NCBI GenBank assembly: GCA_027366585.1
Contig: DAHXNF010000059.1
Coordinates: forward strand, 1-64,000
Reading direction: 5' to 3'
DNA from: Thermoplasmatales archaeon
Lineage (GTDB): Archaea; Thermoplasmatota; Thermoplasmata; Thermoplasmatales; Thermoplasmataceae
DNA: 64,000 nt
Made by a program: the position numbers and the translations under genes. The notes beneath the pieces were generated by a model, which saw only the letters and a program-made list of their open reading frames with translations, ran no database searches and was not told where the DNA came from. Shown in pieces: positions 1 through 8,431 of the stretch; the stretch's first letter is position 1; each line of letters starts with the position of its first letter.

Positions 1-253
1 TGCATAGAGTCCAATTCCTATGGGAATTTGGACAAAGGTGCCGAAAAGCGATGAACGTAATGAAACCTTCTTCGCAAGAGAAGGTCGATGTGTATGGGGT
101 TGGTGACCTACCGTAAAACACAGGCAATATAGGTCATGCTATGCGCAAAGAACGCAATCCTTGAACCGAAAGGGAAAGGGATAGAGGGTATAGGGCTATA
201 CCCACGGAGTTTAAGCATCAGACAGATGATAACTTCCAAAGGTGGATGTTAAC
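1..253. other. Structured, non-coding stretch; possible group II intron fragment
   Basis: No long reading frame is open here. Several complementary arms sit close together: CCTTCTT pairs with AAGAGAAGG near 65-85, TGACCTA (about 103) with TAGGTCA (about 132), and GGTATA with TATACC near 190-205. This spacing suggests a folded RNA. Purine-rich internal stretches such as CGAAAAGCGATGA are reminiscent of group II intron domain I, and a short ORF starts just after it, as intron-encoded proteins do. That family call is inference only; no domain V or GTGYG 5' end is visible, and the window edge cuts the left side. Confidence 0.25.
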
Positions 254-400
254 ATGGTTGACAGAAATCGTAACCTTCAGTGGTTTCAGAAGCATCTTTA
301 CCTCAAATCAAGACACCAGGTAAAGCCCATATACGACATCATCACCAACTGCATCAGCCAACGACTTACTGATTATAGAACATTCACCCAGAATGGATAA
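254..400 (+). pseudogene. Short 48-residue ORF, probable mobile-element protein fragment
   Basis: ATG at 254 opens a 48-codon frame ending in TAA at 398-400. The product is basic and aromatic (begins MVDRNRNLQWFQKH, then YLKSRHQVKPIYDIIT), which reads like the first helices of a transposase or intron-encoded protein, but no domain can be named. It lies between a structured non-coding stretch and a TnpB-like remnant, so it is most likely debris of the same accessory zone. Confidence 0.25.
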
Positions 401-433
401 TTTATGAAATCATTATATTGAAAAAGCGTGTGA

Positions 434-590
434 TTTCTTAAAGCTCAACTATCATGGTTTCAGCATATTAGTTCTACTGTCCTTCAGGAAGTATTAGCTC
501 AACGCTGTGTTTGCGTCAAGCAACTTTAAAACATCCATTGAACGATGCATCATTGAATATTTGGAAAACATGGGCATTCAGTTCTTATTT
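434..590 (+). pseudogene. Decayed TnpB (IS200/IS605 OrfB) N-terminal fragment
   Basis: One frame from 434 reads FLKAQLSWFQHISSTVLQEVL; after about 498 the next frame reads LNAVFASSNFKTS. Together these mirror the N-terminal helix of TnpB proteins (pattern LSWLxxxSSxxLQxxLxxLxxAFxxFF) interrupted by a frameshift. Upstream in-frame stops (around 419-433) show that it cannot be expressed as a whole. The match is by recalled family pattern only. A second, longer TnpB remnant occurs at about 51.5-52.2 kb. Confidence 0.33.
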
Positions 591-685
591 GCTTTTTTGT
601 TAAGATTTACCAGTTACACAGGACTTCGGCCTAAGTAAAAAATAGTTTACTTTCTAATAGATATATGATTCTTCAATCTCATAAT

Positions 686-919
686 ATGGCATCAAAGAAA
701 GTGACAATGAAGGTGTATGGAATGACATGCGACGATTGTGTGAGGCATGTTACTAACGGCTTGACAGAGGGAGGTGCTGATAAGGTGTCGGTATCCCTCA
801 AGGATGGAATTGCTACAGCAGTTGTTGATGACAGCAAGGTCTTACCGGATGACCTGGTAAAGCTCCCTGTCTTCAGTAAGGATTCACAGTATAAGGCTCA
901 GATAAGAAGGATCGAGTGA
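686..919 (+). CDS. Heavy-metal-associated (HMA) domain protein, MerP/NmerA-like
   Basis: A 77-residue protein when started at the ATG at 686 (an ATG 21 bases upstream is also open, but this one begins the domain: MASKKVTMKVYGMTCDDC). The GMTCDDC motif, with Cys15 and Cys18, is the metal-binding loop of HMA domains, which bind Hg(II), Cu(I) or Zn(II). The length equals a single HMA fold. There is no signal peptide, so it acts in the cytoplasm. It ends four bases before the mercuric reductase start. In many bacteria this domain is fused to the N terminus of MerA; here it is a separate protein that probably delivers Hg(II) to it. A copper chaperone role is the alternative. Confidence 0.85.
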   Translation: MASKKVTMKVYGMTCDDCVRHVTNGLTEGGADKVSVSLKDGIATAVVDDSKVLPDDLVKLPVFSKDSQYKAQIRRIE

Positions 920-923
920 CCTA

Positions 924-2348
924 ATGCCTGAGGAATTCGATCTGGTCATCATAGGAAGGGGGGCTTCTGCTTTTTCTGCAGCCATCAGGGCAAGTGAGCT
1001 TACATCCGGGCAGGCTTCCATAGCCATGATAGGGTATGGGCCCATCGGTGGAACTTGTGTCAACGTGGGTTGCGTTCCATCGAAATATATCATTGAGGCA
1101 GCAAAGGTTGCCCACACGCAAGCTAACCCCAGATATCCCGGTATATCCGGATGTTCTCCTCGTGTTGATTTCCCGCAGCTAATGAATTCACTGCGGGAAG
1201 CAGTCATGGGAGAGAGGAAAACAAAATATGCAGACGTTCTCAAGTCTTATGATAACATCAAGGTCTATGATGGAAAAGCAGCTTTCGTTGATAGCAATAA
1301 AGTTTCTATCAAGAATGGTTCCGGGGAGATTGTCGTGCAAGGATACAACTTCATCATTGCAACAGGTTCCTCTGCTAAGGCAAAAGAAATCGAAGGTCTA
1401 GGAGAAACAGGTTACATTACAAGCGATAATGTTTGGGATATCAGCAATCTTCCGCAAACGCTGGCAATAATAGGTGGAGGCTTCATAGGGCTGGAACTAG
1501 GCCAGGCATTCAACAGGCTTGGGTCTCACGTGATAATAATAAAAGAACACGCTACGATAGCAGCGGGTATAGAGCCTAACCTCGGAGAAATCCTGACCGA
1601 ATCGCTGTCCAGTGAAGGCATTGACTTCCTTACAGGGCGAAAAGTAACTAAAGTTTTCAGGAGAAATGGAAAGAAAGTATTGGAAATTTCCTCTGGACAC
1701 GGTATTGAGGAGGTAGAGGCAGAAGAAATCCTCATTGCTTCCGGACGCACTGCCAATGTGAACGGCCTTGAGCTGGAGATGGCAGGAGTGGTTTATTCAG
1801 AAAAAGGCATTGCCGTAAATGAAAGCTTCAAGACATCCAACCCCATCATATACGCCGCAGGAGACGTGGTAGAGCAGAGATATAAGCTGGAGACACTAGC
1901 AGCGAGGGAGGGGGCAACAGTTGCATCAAATCTATTCAATCATCTGGACAATGGCATTAACATCAACCAGATACCATGGGCTGTCTTCACGGAACCCCAA
2001 TATGCCTCAGTGGGATACACGGAGGCAGAGTATTCTTCCAGAATCGGCAGGGCAGAATGCAGGGATGTCCCACTCGCATCCGTTCCAAAGGCAAGGATTC
2101 TTCGGGAGGACAAGGGGATGTTCAAGATTGTTACTGACGGGCAGAGTGGAAAGATTGTCGGGGTTCACGTGGTTTCTCCATATGCCGCAGAGATCATCAT
2201 GGAGGGAGTGTATGCTGTAAAATTGGGGTTGACTTACAACGATCTTATCGAAAACAGCCACATATTCCCGACCGTTGCAGAGGGAATAAAGCTGGCGGCT
2301 CAATCCTTTACTCGTGATATTTCCAAGATGAGCTGCTGCGTGGAGTAA
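924..2348 (+). CDS. merA: Mercuric reductase (MerA)
   Basis: A 474-residue flavoprotein disulfide reductase that reduces Hg(II) to Hg(0) with NADPH. It has an N-terminal FAD-binding glycine motif (IIGRGASAFSAA), the redox pair in GGTCVNVGCVPSK (Cys45 and Cys50), a second nucleotide motif GGGFIGLELGQAF for NADPH, an FAD motif YAAGDVV, and a C-terminal dimerisation domain. The last residues are MSCCVE: the vicinal Cys471-Cys472 pair distinguishes MerA from dihydrolipoamide dehydrogenase and passes Hg(II) to the active site. The N-terminal HMA domain of many MerA proteins is absent but is encoded immediately upstream. No MerR or other regulator is visible. Confidence 0.93.
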   Translation: MPEEFDLVIIGRGASAFSAAIRASELTSGQASIAMIGYGPIGGTCVNVGCVPSKYIIEAAKVAHTQANPRYPGISGCSPRVDFPQLMNSLREAVMGERKTKYADVLKSYDNIKVYDGKAAFVDSNKVSIKNGSGEIVVQGYNFIIATGSSAKAKEIEGLGETGYITSDNVWDISNLPQTLAIIGGGFIGLELGQAFNRLGSHVIIIKEHATIAAGIEPNLGEILTESLSSEGIDFLTGRKVTKVFRRNGKKVLEISSGHGIEEVEAEEILIASGRTANVNGLELEMAGVVYSEKGIAVNESFKTSNPIIYAAGDVVEQRYKLETLAAREGATVASNLFNHLDNGININQIPWAVFTEPQYASVGYTEAEYSSRIGRAECRDVPLASVPKARILREDKGMFKIVTDGQSGKIVGVHVVSPYAAEIIMEGVYAVKLGLTYNDLIENSHIFPTVAEGIKLAAQSFTRDISKMSCCVE

Positions 2349-2629
2349 CTGTTCCTTCCTACTCAGGCTTAACATTATCATGGGTCCCTGAGGTTCTGCT
2401 GCAGTGTATTATCGGATTGGGAAGCATTCTACTTTGCATGTAGATCGCCTCTCTCCTCTAGATTATCAACTTTAACATCAAGAGTCGTTGAACAACAAAC
2501 CAGTTACACTAAAACAACGGCTCTAAAACGGAACTTCGCCGCATATGACATGCTGAAATTATCGAAAGTCCGGTAATTGCCCCTTAAAAGTCCATGCCTC
2601 CGCAAAAATCAGGTCCATTGGCCAATTGG

Positions 2630-3745
2630 TCATCTCTCAAACAGAAATATGTATTCATGTTTAAAGACGTAAAAGCCTCCCAATAAAGCCCTATATCTCC
2701 AGAGATCCTGTTGACTCTGTTTTCCTTTCGTGTTGTCAAAATTTTTTACGATCGTCGACTTAAGCTTGAAACCCGCCTTCATTGCTTCGCTCATTGCATA
2801 AAAACCAAGTGGGATCCACTCCCCTTTGCTGTATTTATCCCCAATCACTATGGCAAGGTATCTCCCTTTGTCCAGGACCTGGTAGACACCATCTGCTATC
2901 TTCCTTATTCCCGAAAGAAAGCTTTCCATGGTTGGCGCATTAGATAGATCCTTGCTATTTTCACTGAATTTTATTATGTCCCAGTAAGGCGGGTGCATTA
3001 TAACCAGCTGGACAGAGCTTATATTATATTTTTCCAGTAGCTCCTTGTAGGAAATTTCTGTGCTATCGGCATTGACCAATTCTACTTTGCTGTCTGATGC
3101 GTTTTTCTCCCCATCGAGGTTTGCCTTTGCTTCCTTCAGTGCTTCAACCGACAGGTCTATGCCTATCGCATTTCTTCCAAGCCTCTGGCATTCAATAAGG
3201 GTCGTACCGCTTCCCAGGAACGTGTCCAATACCCAATCTTTGTTCTTAGTGTACCTTTTGAGCAGTTGCTGCGGGATCTGAGGGATAAAATTTCCCCAGT
3301 AACCTGCATTGTGAGCCCCAGTCCTGTCTCTCTTTTGCACTATCCAGAGGCTGTCTGTTATTATGTCCTTGTATTCTTTCCATCTATTCATGTTCAGGTC
3401 GTTAATCTTGCCAATCTTTTCGGTAGTCAGTGACCTTACCAACCTGCCAAGGTAATATTTGCACCTCTCCAGGGAATAAGCATCTAGAGCCTGTTCAAGG
3501 CTCTCTATTAGGAACTCGAAGCCCTGGCCAAGCTGTAAATTATCGTTCGAAGCCCCAGCAGACTTCGACTCCTGTTTCAATGCATCAAGAATATTCCTGA
3601 TGTCCTGCTTGATTGCATTTACATCTTCCCTTGCCGTCGCTTTTTTCAATACATCAATAAAACTTTGCCTGTCAGGAATTGCTTTATTCTTGCGCTCTAG
3701 GGTGCTATCAAAATCAAGCAAGTCTATTCCCATCTCTTGAGACAT
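2630..3745 (-). CDS. Solitary DNA methyltransferase (N6-adenine or N4-cytosine)
   Basis: A 371-residue protein. A helical N-terminal region of about 140 residues is followed by a motif X-like segment (HNAGYWGNFIPQ), the SAM-binding motif I DTFLGSGTTLIE (about 174-185), an acidic motif II (AIGIDLS), and a catalytic motif IV HPPYW (251-255). This is the aminomethyltransferase layout. The order X-I-IV and the His in place of Asp/Asn/Ser before PPYW are both worth noting. No restriction endonuclease gene is adjacent, so it is either an orphan methylase for regulation or the remnant of a restriction-modification system. It converges with merA and diverges from the MFS gene. Confidence 0.85.
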   Translation of the reverse strand: MSQEMGIDLLDFDSTLERKNKAIPDRQSFIDVLKKATAREDVNAIKQDIRNILDALKQESKSAGASNDNLQLGQGFEFLIESLEQALDAYSLERCKYYLGRLVRSLTTEKIGKINDLNMNRWKEYKDIITDSLWIVQKRDRTGAHNAGYWGNFIPQIPQQLLKRYTKNKDWVLDTFLGSGTTLIECQRLGRNAIGIDLSVEALKEAKANLDGEKNASDSKVELVNADSTEISYKELLEKYNISSVQLVIMHPPYWDIIKFSENSKDLSNAPTMESFLSGIRKIADGVYQVLDKGRYLAIVIGDKYSKGEWIPLGFYAMSEAMKAGFKLKSTIVKNFDNTKGKQSQQDLWRYRALLGGFYVFKHEYIFLFER

Positions 3746-3841
3746 AGAGATTAATGCGATTAACGTTTTGCTTGTAAAGTTCTTAAATTTTAAATCAAAC
3801 TAGCGGCATAGATACCTGTATGCCTAGATATATTGATGGGA

Positions 3842-3862
3842 ACAATATATAGACTATATTGT
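3842..3862. promoter_or_regulatory. Perfect 8-bp-arm palindrome upstream of MFS gene
   Basis: ACAATATA (3842-3849), spacer TAGAC, TATATTGT (3855-3862). It sits in the divergent promoter region between the methyltransferase and the transporter and forms a likely operator with the second dyad, whose centre is 30 bases further on. Confidence 0.5.
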
Positions 3863-3871
3863 GTTATTTAG

Positions 3872-3892
3872 AATATACTGATAATGTATATT
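3872..3892. promoter_or_regulatory. Perfect 7-bp-arm palindrome overlapping the MFS promoter
   Basis: AATATAC (3872-3878), spacer TGATAAT, GTATATT (3886-3892). The right arm is TATA-like and lies 33-39 bases before the ATG at 3925, so a protein bound here would compete with TBP. Its centre is 30 bases from that of the upstream dyad, about three helical turns. Confidence 0.5.
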
Positions 3893-3924
3893 AATTTCTC
3901 GGATATTGTCACACTGAAATAAGC

Positions 3925-5364
3925 ATGGAAAATGAACAGGACTTGATTAGTTCTATAGATAAGGCAAAAACCAGCAGGTTCCACTACAAGACCTGGATCA
4001 TATCTGGTCTTGGGTTTTTCACAGATGCGTATGACCTCTTCATTATTGGGGTAGTGGCTAGCATCATTGTACTGTCAGGTTGGAATAAGCTCTCAACTCT
4101 GCAGACTTCCCTCCTGGACTCAACAGCCCTTCTTTCTGCTGTCCTCGGAGCACTTGTATTCGGAAGGCTTCTTGACAAGCTTGGTAGGAAGGCGATTTAC
4201 GGCCTGGAGTTGGTGTTACTTGTTGTTGGTGCCCTTGGGAGCGCTTTCCTCACACCGACCAACGGAGTATACATTCTCATAGCTTGGAGGTTTTTACTCG
4301 GAGTAGGTATAGGCGGTGATTATGCAACCAGTTCAACCATTATGGCAGAATATTCCAATACAAGAGACCGCGGAAGGCTGGTTGGAATGGTATTCTCAAT
4401 GCAGTCCCTGGGGCTTCTGGCAGGACCTCTCATAACGCTTGGTTTGATATATTCAGGCTTAAGTCTTGGTATTGTATGGAAACTCCTACTTGCATTCGGT
4501 GCAATTCCCGCAGTAATGGTCATATATTCGAGAAGAAAGATGCCCGAAACACCAAGATATTCTCTAAGGGTAAAAGGGGATGCAGCAACTGCGGAAAAAA
4601 ACTGGAAAAATTACACTGGCATTGATGCTGATATACCATCTGGAAGCACGGTTGTCAAGGAATCCTGGACGAAGATAATTACCCAGAGGAAATTTTTGCT
4701 GACACTATTGGGTACGGCAGGAACCTGGTTCCTAATGGACTGGGCTCTTTACGGTAACTCCATAATGTCAAGCCAGATGCTTTCCGTGCTTGTACCATCT
4801 TCAGTGGTTGGGTTGAATCACCTCATCAAGACAACGGTTTATTCGGCAATGGTCTTTGGTTTTGCTGCTTTACCCGGATACTGGCTGGCAACATTCACTA
4901 TCGATCGCATTGGAAGAAAAACTATACAGGCAATCGGGTTTACCGCGATGGCAGTTAGCTTCGCAGTTCTCGGGATATTCCACCAGTTGCTTTCCTCAGC
5001 CTATGTCATAGAGTTCCTTGCAATATACGGGATCAGCTATTTCTTCATAGAGTTCGGACCAAATGTCACCACCTTCATTTACCCGCCGGAAGTATTCCCA
5101 ACTAAAATCAGGGGAATTGGAGCCGGTGCTTCTGCAGCCGGGGGCAAAACTGGCGCGTTTATCGGAACATTCCTGAACGTTATGATCCTAGGCTCGTCAA
5201 TTGGTGAAGCTGGTCTGTTCCTGATCCTCGCAGCACTTTCTGCTCTTGGTCTTTTGCTGACCTTGGCCCTACTTCCAGAGACGAAGAGAAAAGACCTTGA
5301 ACAGATATCCGGTGAAGGTGAACTCTTGAAAGGCAGCCTAAACAAGACTTCCGGGTCTAAATAA
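3925..5364 (+). CDS. MFS transporter of the phosphate:H+ symporter (PHS) type
   Basis: A 479-residue membrane protein with about 12 hydrophobic segments. GFFTDAYDLF (30-39) in helix 1, GIGGDYATSSTIMAEY in helix 4 and FGPNVTTFIYPPEVFP in the second half are hallmarks of the Pht1/Pho84 phosphate:proton symporters; a GRLLDKLGRK segment is the usual MFS loop 2-3 motif. The substrate is probably phosphate, though Thermoplasmatales carry many paralogues of this family for other anions or carboxylates. It is monocistronic, with two palindromes in its promoter that suggest control by a dimeric repressor. The start is set by the first ATG before the charged N-terminal tail. Confidence 0.85.
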   Translation: MENEQDLISSIDKAKTSRFHYKTWIISGLGFFTDAYDLFIIGVVASIIVLSGWNKLSTLQTSLLDSTALLSAVLGALVFGRLLDKLGRKAIYGLELVLLVVGALGSAFLTPTNGVYILIAWRFLLGVGIGGDYATSSTIMAEYSNTRDRGRLVGMVFSMQSLGLLAGPLITLGLIYSGLSLGIVWKLLLAFGAIPAVMVIYSRRKMPETPRYSLRVKGDAATAEKNWKNYTGIDADIPSGSTVVKESWTKIITQRKFLLTLLGTAGTWFLMDWALYGNSIMSSQMLSVLVPSSVVGLNHLIKTTVYSAMVFGFAALPGYWLATFTIDRIGRKTIQAIGFTAMAVSFAVLGIFHQLLSSAYVIEFLAIYGISYFFIEFGPNVTTFIYPPEVFPTKIRGIGAGASAAGGKTGAFIGTFLNVMILGSSIGEAGLFLILAALSALGLLLTLALLPETKRKDLEQISGEGELLKGSLNKTSGSK

Positions 5365-5666
5365 CCCACCAATAATTTATTTTGCATATACATTAGAATT
5401 TTCTAAATGGTGTGAAAGACCGCCTCAAAAATAGATAAAAATTCCAGTATGAAAAGCATGGTTTGCGGTATCTCAAATCTTACAAGTAAAAGGTGAGTGA
5501 GATTTCAATTTGGAAGAACAAAAAATCATTCCCGTCCAGATCACGAAATCCTGATATCGCAATCCGAAAGAAACTAGATCGATTTTTTCCCGGTTACTTG
5601 ATAAAACACTTATCATATCATGTAGTGGATAAATTATTATGATTTTAAAATATTAAGCCTGAAGTC
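5365..5666. other. Intergenic stretch without a recognisable gene
   Basis: About 300 AT-rich bases with no open frame of note. The last 25 bases (TTTTAAAATATT near 5643-5654) could be the promoter of the broken ABC permease that follows. No other repeat, RNA gene or remnant was recognised. Confidence 0.5.
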
Positions 5667-7232
5667 ATGGGTTCTAGCGAGATACTTAGAACTGCCAGGA
5701 AAATTATCCTTAGCAGGTTTTTCCTTATATCGGTCATACTATAGATACTGTTCACATTCGTCTGAACAACAGTAGGGGTCGGGTTTACCTCAAACGCTAC
5801 AATAAACAATTACGAGGTTTCCGACAATCATGTATCTACACTTTCCATATATAATGGGACAGCCCTGAAATTCTTTGCCCAGGATTTTAACTCCTATGGA
5901 AGCGGGATAGGAGGCACCCAGTTTTACTATAACATAAGCGGGGGAAGGGAACACACGGGTTCGGTTCAGGAGCATCTGGCATCGGGTTACGCCGGGCAGA
6001 CAAATTCCACAGGCTTCATTGAATTTAACATCTCCAGCATAATGCCCGGTTTCCAGTACTTTATCAATTTTAATTACTACAACCCGCAAAGCGGAATCAA
6101 TGCTTCAGTTTTTTATCCGGTCTCTACAGGATTCTCTCCCGAACCGCTCTCGTCCGCAGGAGTATCCATCACACCAGTCAGGAGCATTGAATCTCCCGGT
6201 AATTTTGCCCTCCATCTGTTCACCGCGCCGGGAAACAATGTCGAGAATGCAACCGTGTTTTACCAGATGTCCCAGTCAATCAACACATTCTTCACGCCTT
6301 CTTTTTTCAATTATAACGATACAGTTGAAATAACTAAAATCAATATTTCCGGCCCAATTAACATATTGACAGCAATTCCTGCCTACGGAGAGCCATACTT
6401 CTATGGGGCGGGCATAAATTACAGTAACGGCTACAATGCCGGGCAGATACTTTTCAGTACACTCCCCACAGCCAACCAGGAATTCATGCAGTTTTCAGGT
6501 ATTATGTTCGGTTTCTCCTCAGCATTCATTATAATGGCATTCCCAATTTCAGTGATTCTGCTCATTACGCCGAAAGAAAGCAGGAAAAATAGGCTGTCGA
6601 GAATCATTCCACTTGGATTTGAAAATCATGAGACTGTTTCTAGGAAGAACATGTTTGTGCGCCGTATTCTTGTTTCTGTTATTGCAACGATACCTATCGT
6701 CGCTGTTACTGCATTCTTTACCTATCTAGGATCGGTCACTTCCTTCGGTCATTATGTTAATTTTGCATATCTGCTGGCATATTCAGTAGGGCTGCTTGCC
6801 ACCGTTGTGTTTATGGCAGCTTATGCATCAATCATTCTTGGCACCGGTCTCGTAGTTCCGGTTCCACTGAACCACCCTCTCATCAGGAGGTACAACAGGC
6901 GAGTCATATTTCTCGAGATCCCGTCATTACTGGCGTTGGCGGCATTTGTCCTCAACTTTTCCAGTTCTTTATTCATTAATGTGAATCCTTCAACAATAGT
7001 ACTTTCAAACTTCGTGAATCCCTTCGCCTACATCTATCTGATCCTGGAGAGAATAAATGGATCCCTGACGAACTACAGTGTCTACTCCTTCAACACCCTG
7101 CAATACGGAATAACCACAACTTCAGTAGTTGGTGCTGGGATACTGTGGATTATTGTATGGCTTATTGTATGGCTTATTGTGCCTTATCTTCTGTTTCGGC
7201 ATTTTAGCAGAAGCTTGGCTTCGGGATCATGA
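5667..7232 (+). pseudogene. ABC-2 type permease gene broken by two in-frame stops
   Basis: A single frame runs from ATG 5667 to 7232 (about 521 residues) but is interrupted by TAG at 5742-5744 and TGA at 5763-5765. Before the stops it reads MGSSEILRTARKIILSRFFL, a cytoplasmic tail and the first membrane helix. After them come a large extracellular Ser/Asn-rich loop and about five membrane segments in the last 230 residues, the same architecture as the intact permease at 35.3 kb. Translation could only resume internally, for example at ATG 6042, which would lack helix 1. No ABC ATPase gene is adjacent. A 12-base tandem duplication near the end adds an IVWL repeat. Confidence 0.7.
7156..7179 (+). 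repeat. 12-bp in-frame tandem duplication
   Basis: TATGGCTTATTG occurs twice head to tail, preceded by a further partial copy, and adds four residues (repeated IVWL) to the last membrane helix of the broken permease. It looks like a slippage event in a gene no longer under strong selection. Confidence 0.7.
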
Positions 7233-7480
7233 AGAACTGGCCTAAGCCTGGATTCAACCGCAAAATCCACTGCTAAAGTAGTATGATGCCATACCTCGGA
7301 AGTAGATGAATACCGCGACCTGAACAGTTGCGAGAAAAGGTCGCACCACCAATCTTTGGCACCTGGATGGATAGTGCAAAATGAACCTCTTGGGCACCTT
7401 TACAACAATTGAGACAGCTTCTTCCAGTTCTTTGCGGTGCTCGCCATTAAGTATCTCAATTTTGTTGACAAATGTCATAT

Positions 7481-7498
7481 GCAAATCTGGTTAGGTCC
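7481..7498 (-). repeat. Possible inverted degenerate copy of the island repeat
   Basis: On the minus strand this reads GGACC, six bases, GATTTGC, then ATATG. The copy at 10205 reads GGACC, six bases, GATTTGC, then TTTATG. The two constant blocks and their spacing are identical, but the middle six bases differ. It lies just left of the VapBC module, in opposite orientation to the other copies. Confidence 0.25.
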
Positions 7499-7520
7499 CT
7501 TATTGTAATGACGGGTGCCT

Positions 7521-7556
7521 AAACATTAAAATAATGTTTAAACATAAACATATGTT
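7521..7556. promoter_or_regulatory. Two palindromes at the vapB start, likely autoregulatory operator
   Basis: AAACATTA (7521-7528), spacer AAA, TAATGTTT (7532-7539) is a perfect dyad, and AACATATGTT (7547-7556) is a second, contiguous palindrome ending at the base before the vapB ATG. VapB proteins usually bind such sites as dimers, alone or with VapC, to repress their own operon. Confidence 0.6.
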
Positions 7557-7769
7557 ATGCCTAAAACCATCACCATAAAGAAATCAGTTTATGATGAATT
7601 AATTGGATTCAAGAAAGAAAACGAAAGTTTCAGTGAGCTTCTTGATAGATTGATGAAATCGCAGAGCAAGAAGGATCTTCTTTTAGCTCTGAGAGGAAGC
7701 TTAGTGTTTGAAGATAAGGAGAAACTTCTTAATGAGGTCAAAAAGAAACGGTGGGAGAATAGAAATTGA
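7557..7769 (+). CDS. vapB: VapB-type antitoxin
   Basis: A 70-residue protein. The first 30 residues (MPKTITIKKSVYDELIGFKK) form a beta strand followed by helices typical of the archaeal VapB/DUF217 antitoxin family, a DNA-binding dimer; the charged C-terminal half (LLNEVKKKRWENRN) would wrap around and inhibit the toxin. Its stop overlaps the toxin start in TTGA, so the two are translationally coupled. Two palindromes directly precede the ATG. Confidence 0.85.
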   Translation: MPKTITIKKSVYDELIGFKKENESFSELLDRLMKSQSKKDLLLALRGSLVFEDKEKLLNEVKKKRWENRN

Positions 7770-8143
7770 TTCTTTTGGATACAGATGTTATCATCGAAGT
7801 GCTGGATAAGTACTCTCACAAGGGGCAGGCGCTCATGCTTAAGCTCATTGAAAGTGGAGAAGAGTATTGTACCAGCTCAGTGAACATGCATGAAGTGCTT
7901 TATGGAATAAATAAATACTCAAAAGATTCTCGCTTAGTCTTGCAACTTCTGGTACTGGGATACAGCAAAAGTGACAGTGAACTATCCGCCGTGTTAGAAT
8001 TAAGTGCCGAAAGAAAAGGAAAATCGGTTCCAAGATTGGACGCGATTGTAGCGTCAATAGCGATAAACAATGGCTGCTCGCTTTACACCTTAGACGAACA
8101 TTTTGAAGTTTTTACGGACATGGGTCTCAAGCTCTTCAGATAG
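7766..8143 (+). CDS. vapC: VapC-type PIN-domain ribonuclease toxin
   Basis: A 125-residue PIN domain with the complete acidic active site: Asp5 and Asp7 in LLDTDVI, Glu43 in MHEVLYGI, Asp92 in RLDAIVAS and Asp110 in LYTLDEHF. VapC toxins are Mg2+-dependent endoribonucleases that cut tRNA or rRNA when free of VapB. The TTG start at 7766 overlaps the antitoxin stop by four bases. Since every catalytic residue is in place the toxin is probably active. Confidence 0.9.
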   Translation: MILLDTDVIIEVLDKYSHKGQALMLKLIESGEEYCTSSVNMHEVLYGINKYSKDSRLVLQLLVLGYSKSDSELSAVLELSAERKGKSVPRLDAIVASIAINNGCSLYTLDEHFEVFTDMGLKLFR

Positions 8144-8183
8144 GCCGAAATTGTCAACGCCGGTTTAAAATTTACCAGATTAT

Positions 8184-8414
8184 CCCAAACCCATAAGGAG
8201 TTCCATGCATTCAACCAATCTGATTGAATGTATGAACAGGGAAATCTAGCACAGAATCAAGATCATTGACTCCCCTCCATTGGAGGATAGTGTGAAGAAC
8301 ACACATCTCAGGGCGACTGAGATAAATGAAAAGTAGTCTCTCAGATACTTGAGAGGATTCCATAAATGCAGGAATGAGATCATGGAAATGTTCCAGGCGA
8401 GGTATCCTTTATAA
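8184..8414 (+). pseudogene. IS256-family transposase C-terminal remnant
   Basis: Reading from 8184 the frame gives HSTNLIECMNREI, stop, then HRIKIIDSPPLEDSVKNTHLRATEINEK, stop, and GFHKCRNEIMEMFQARYPL, stop. This follows the end of archaeal IS256 (MULE-like DDE) transposases, whose conserved block is (S/T)TNxIERLNREIRRR and whose last residues resemble GFxxARDEIxEMFxxRY. Two internal stops and loss of the catalytic core show that only a dead 3' end remains. No terminal inverted repeat was found. Confidence 0.72.
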
Positions 8415-8431
8415 ATACAAGATTCGGGACG

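Larger units (their letters stand above)
7233..7556. other. Spacer before the toxin-antitoxin island
   Basis: A weak 76-codon minus-strand frame (7254-7484) has no family resemblance and an unusual composition, and I do not call it a gene. The right end carries an inverted repeat-like copy related to the island repeats (7481-7498) and the vapB operator palindromes (7521-7556). Confidence 0.4.

Noticed and set aside
7254-7484. 76-codon minus-strand frame before vapB
   Set aside because: No motif, odd composition, and it runs into the putative repeat; possibly decayed sequence but not a supported gene.
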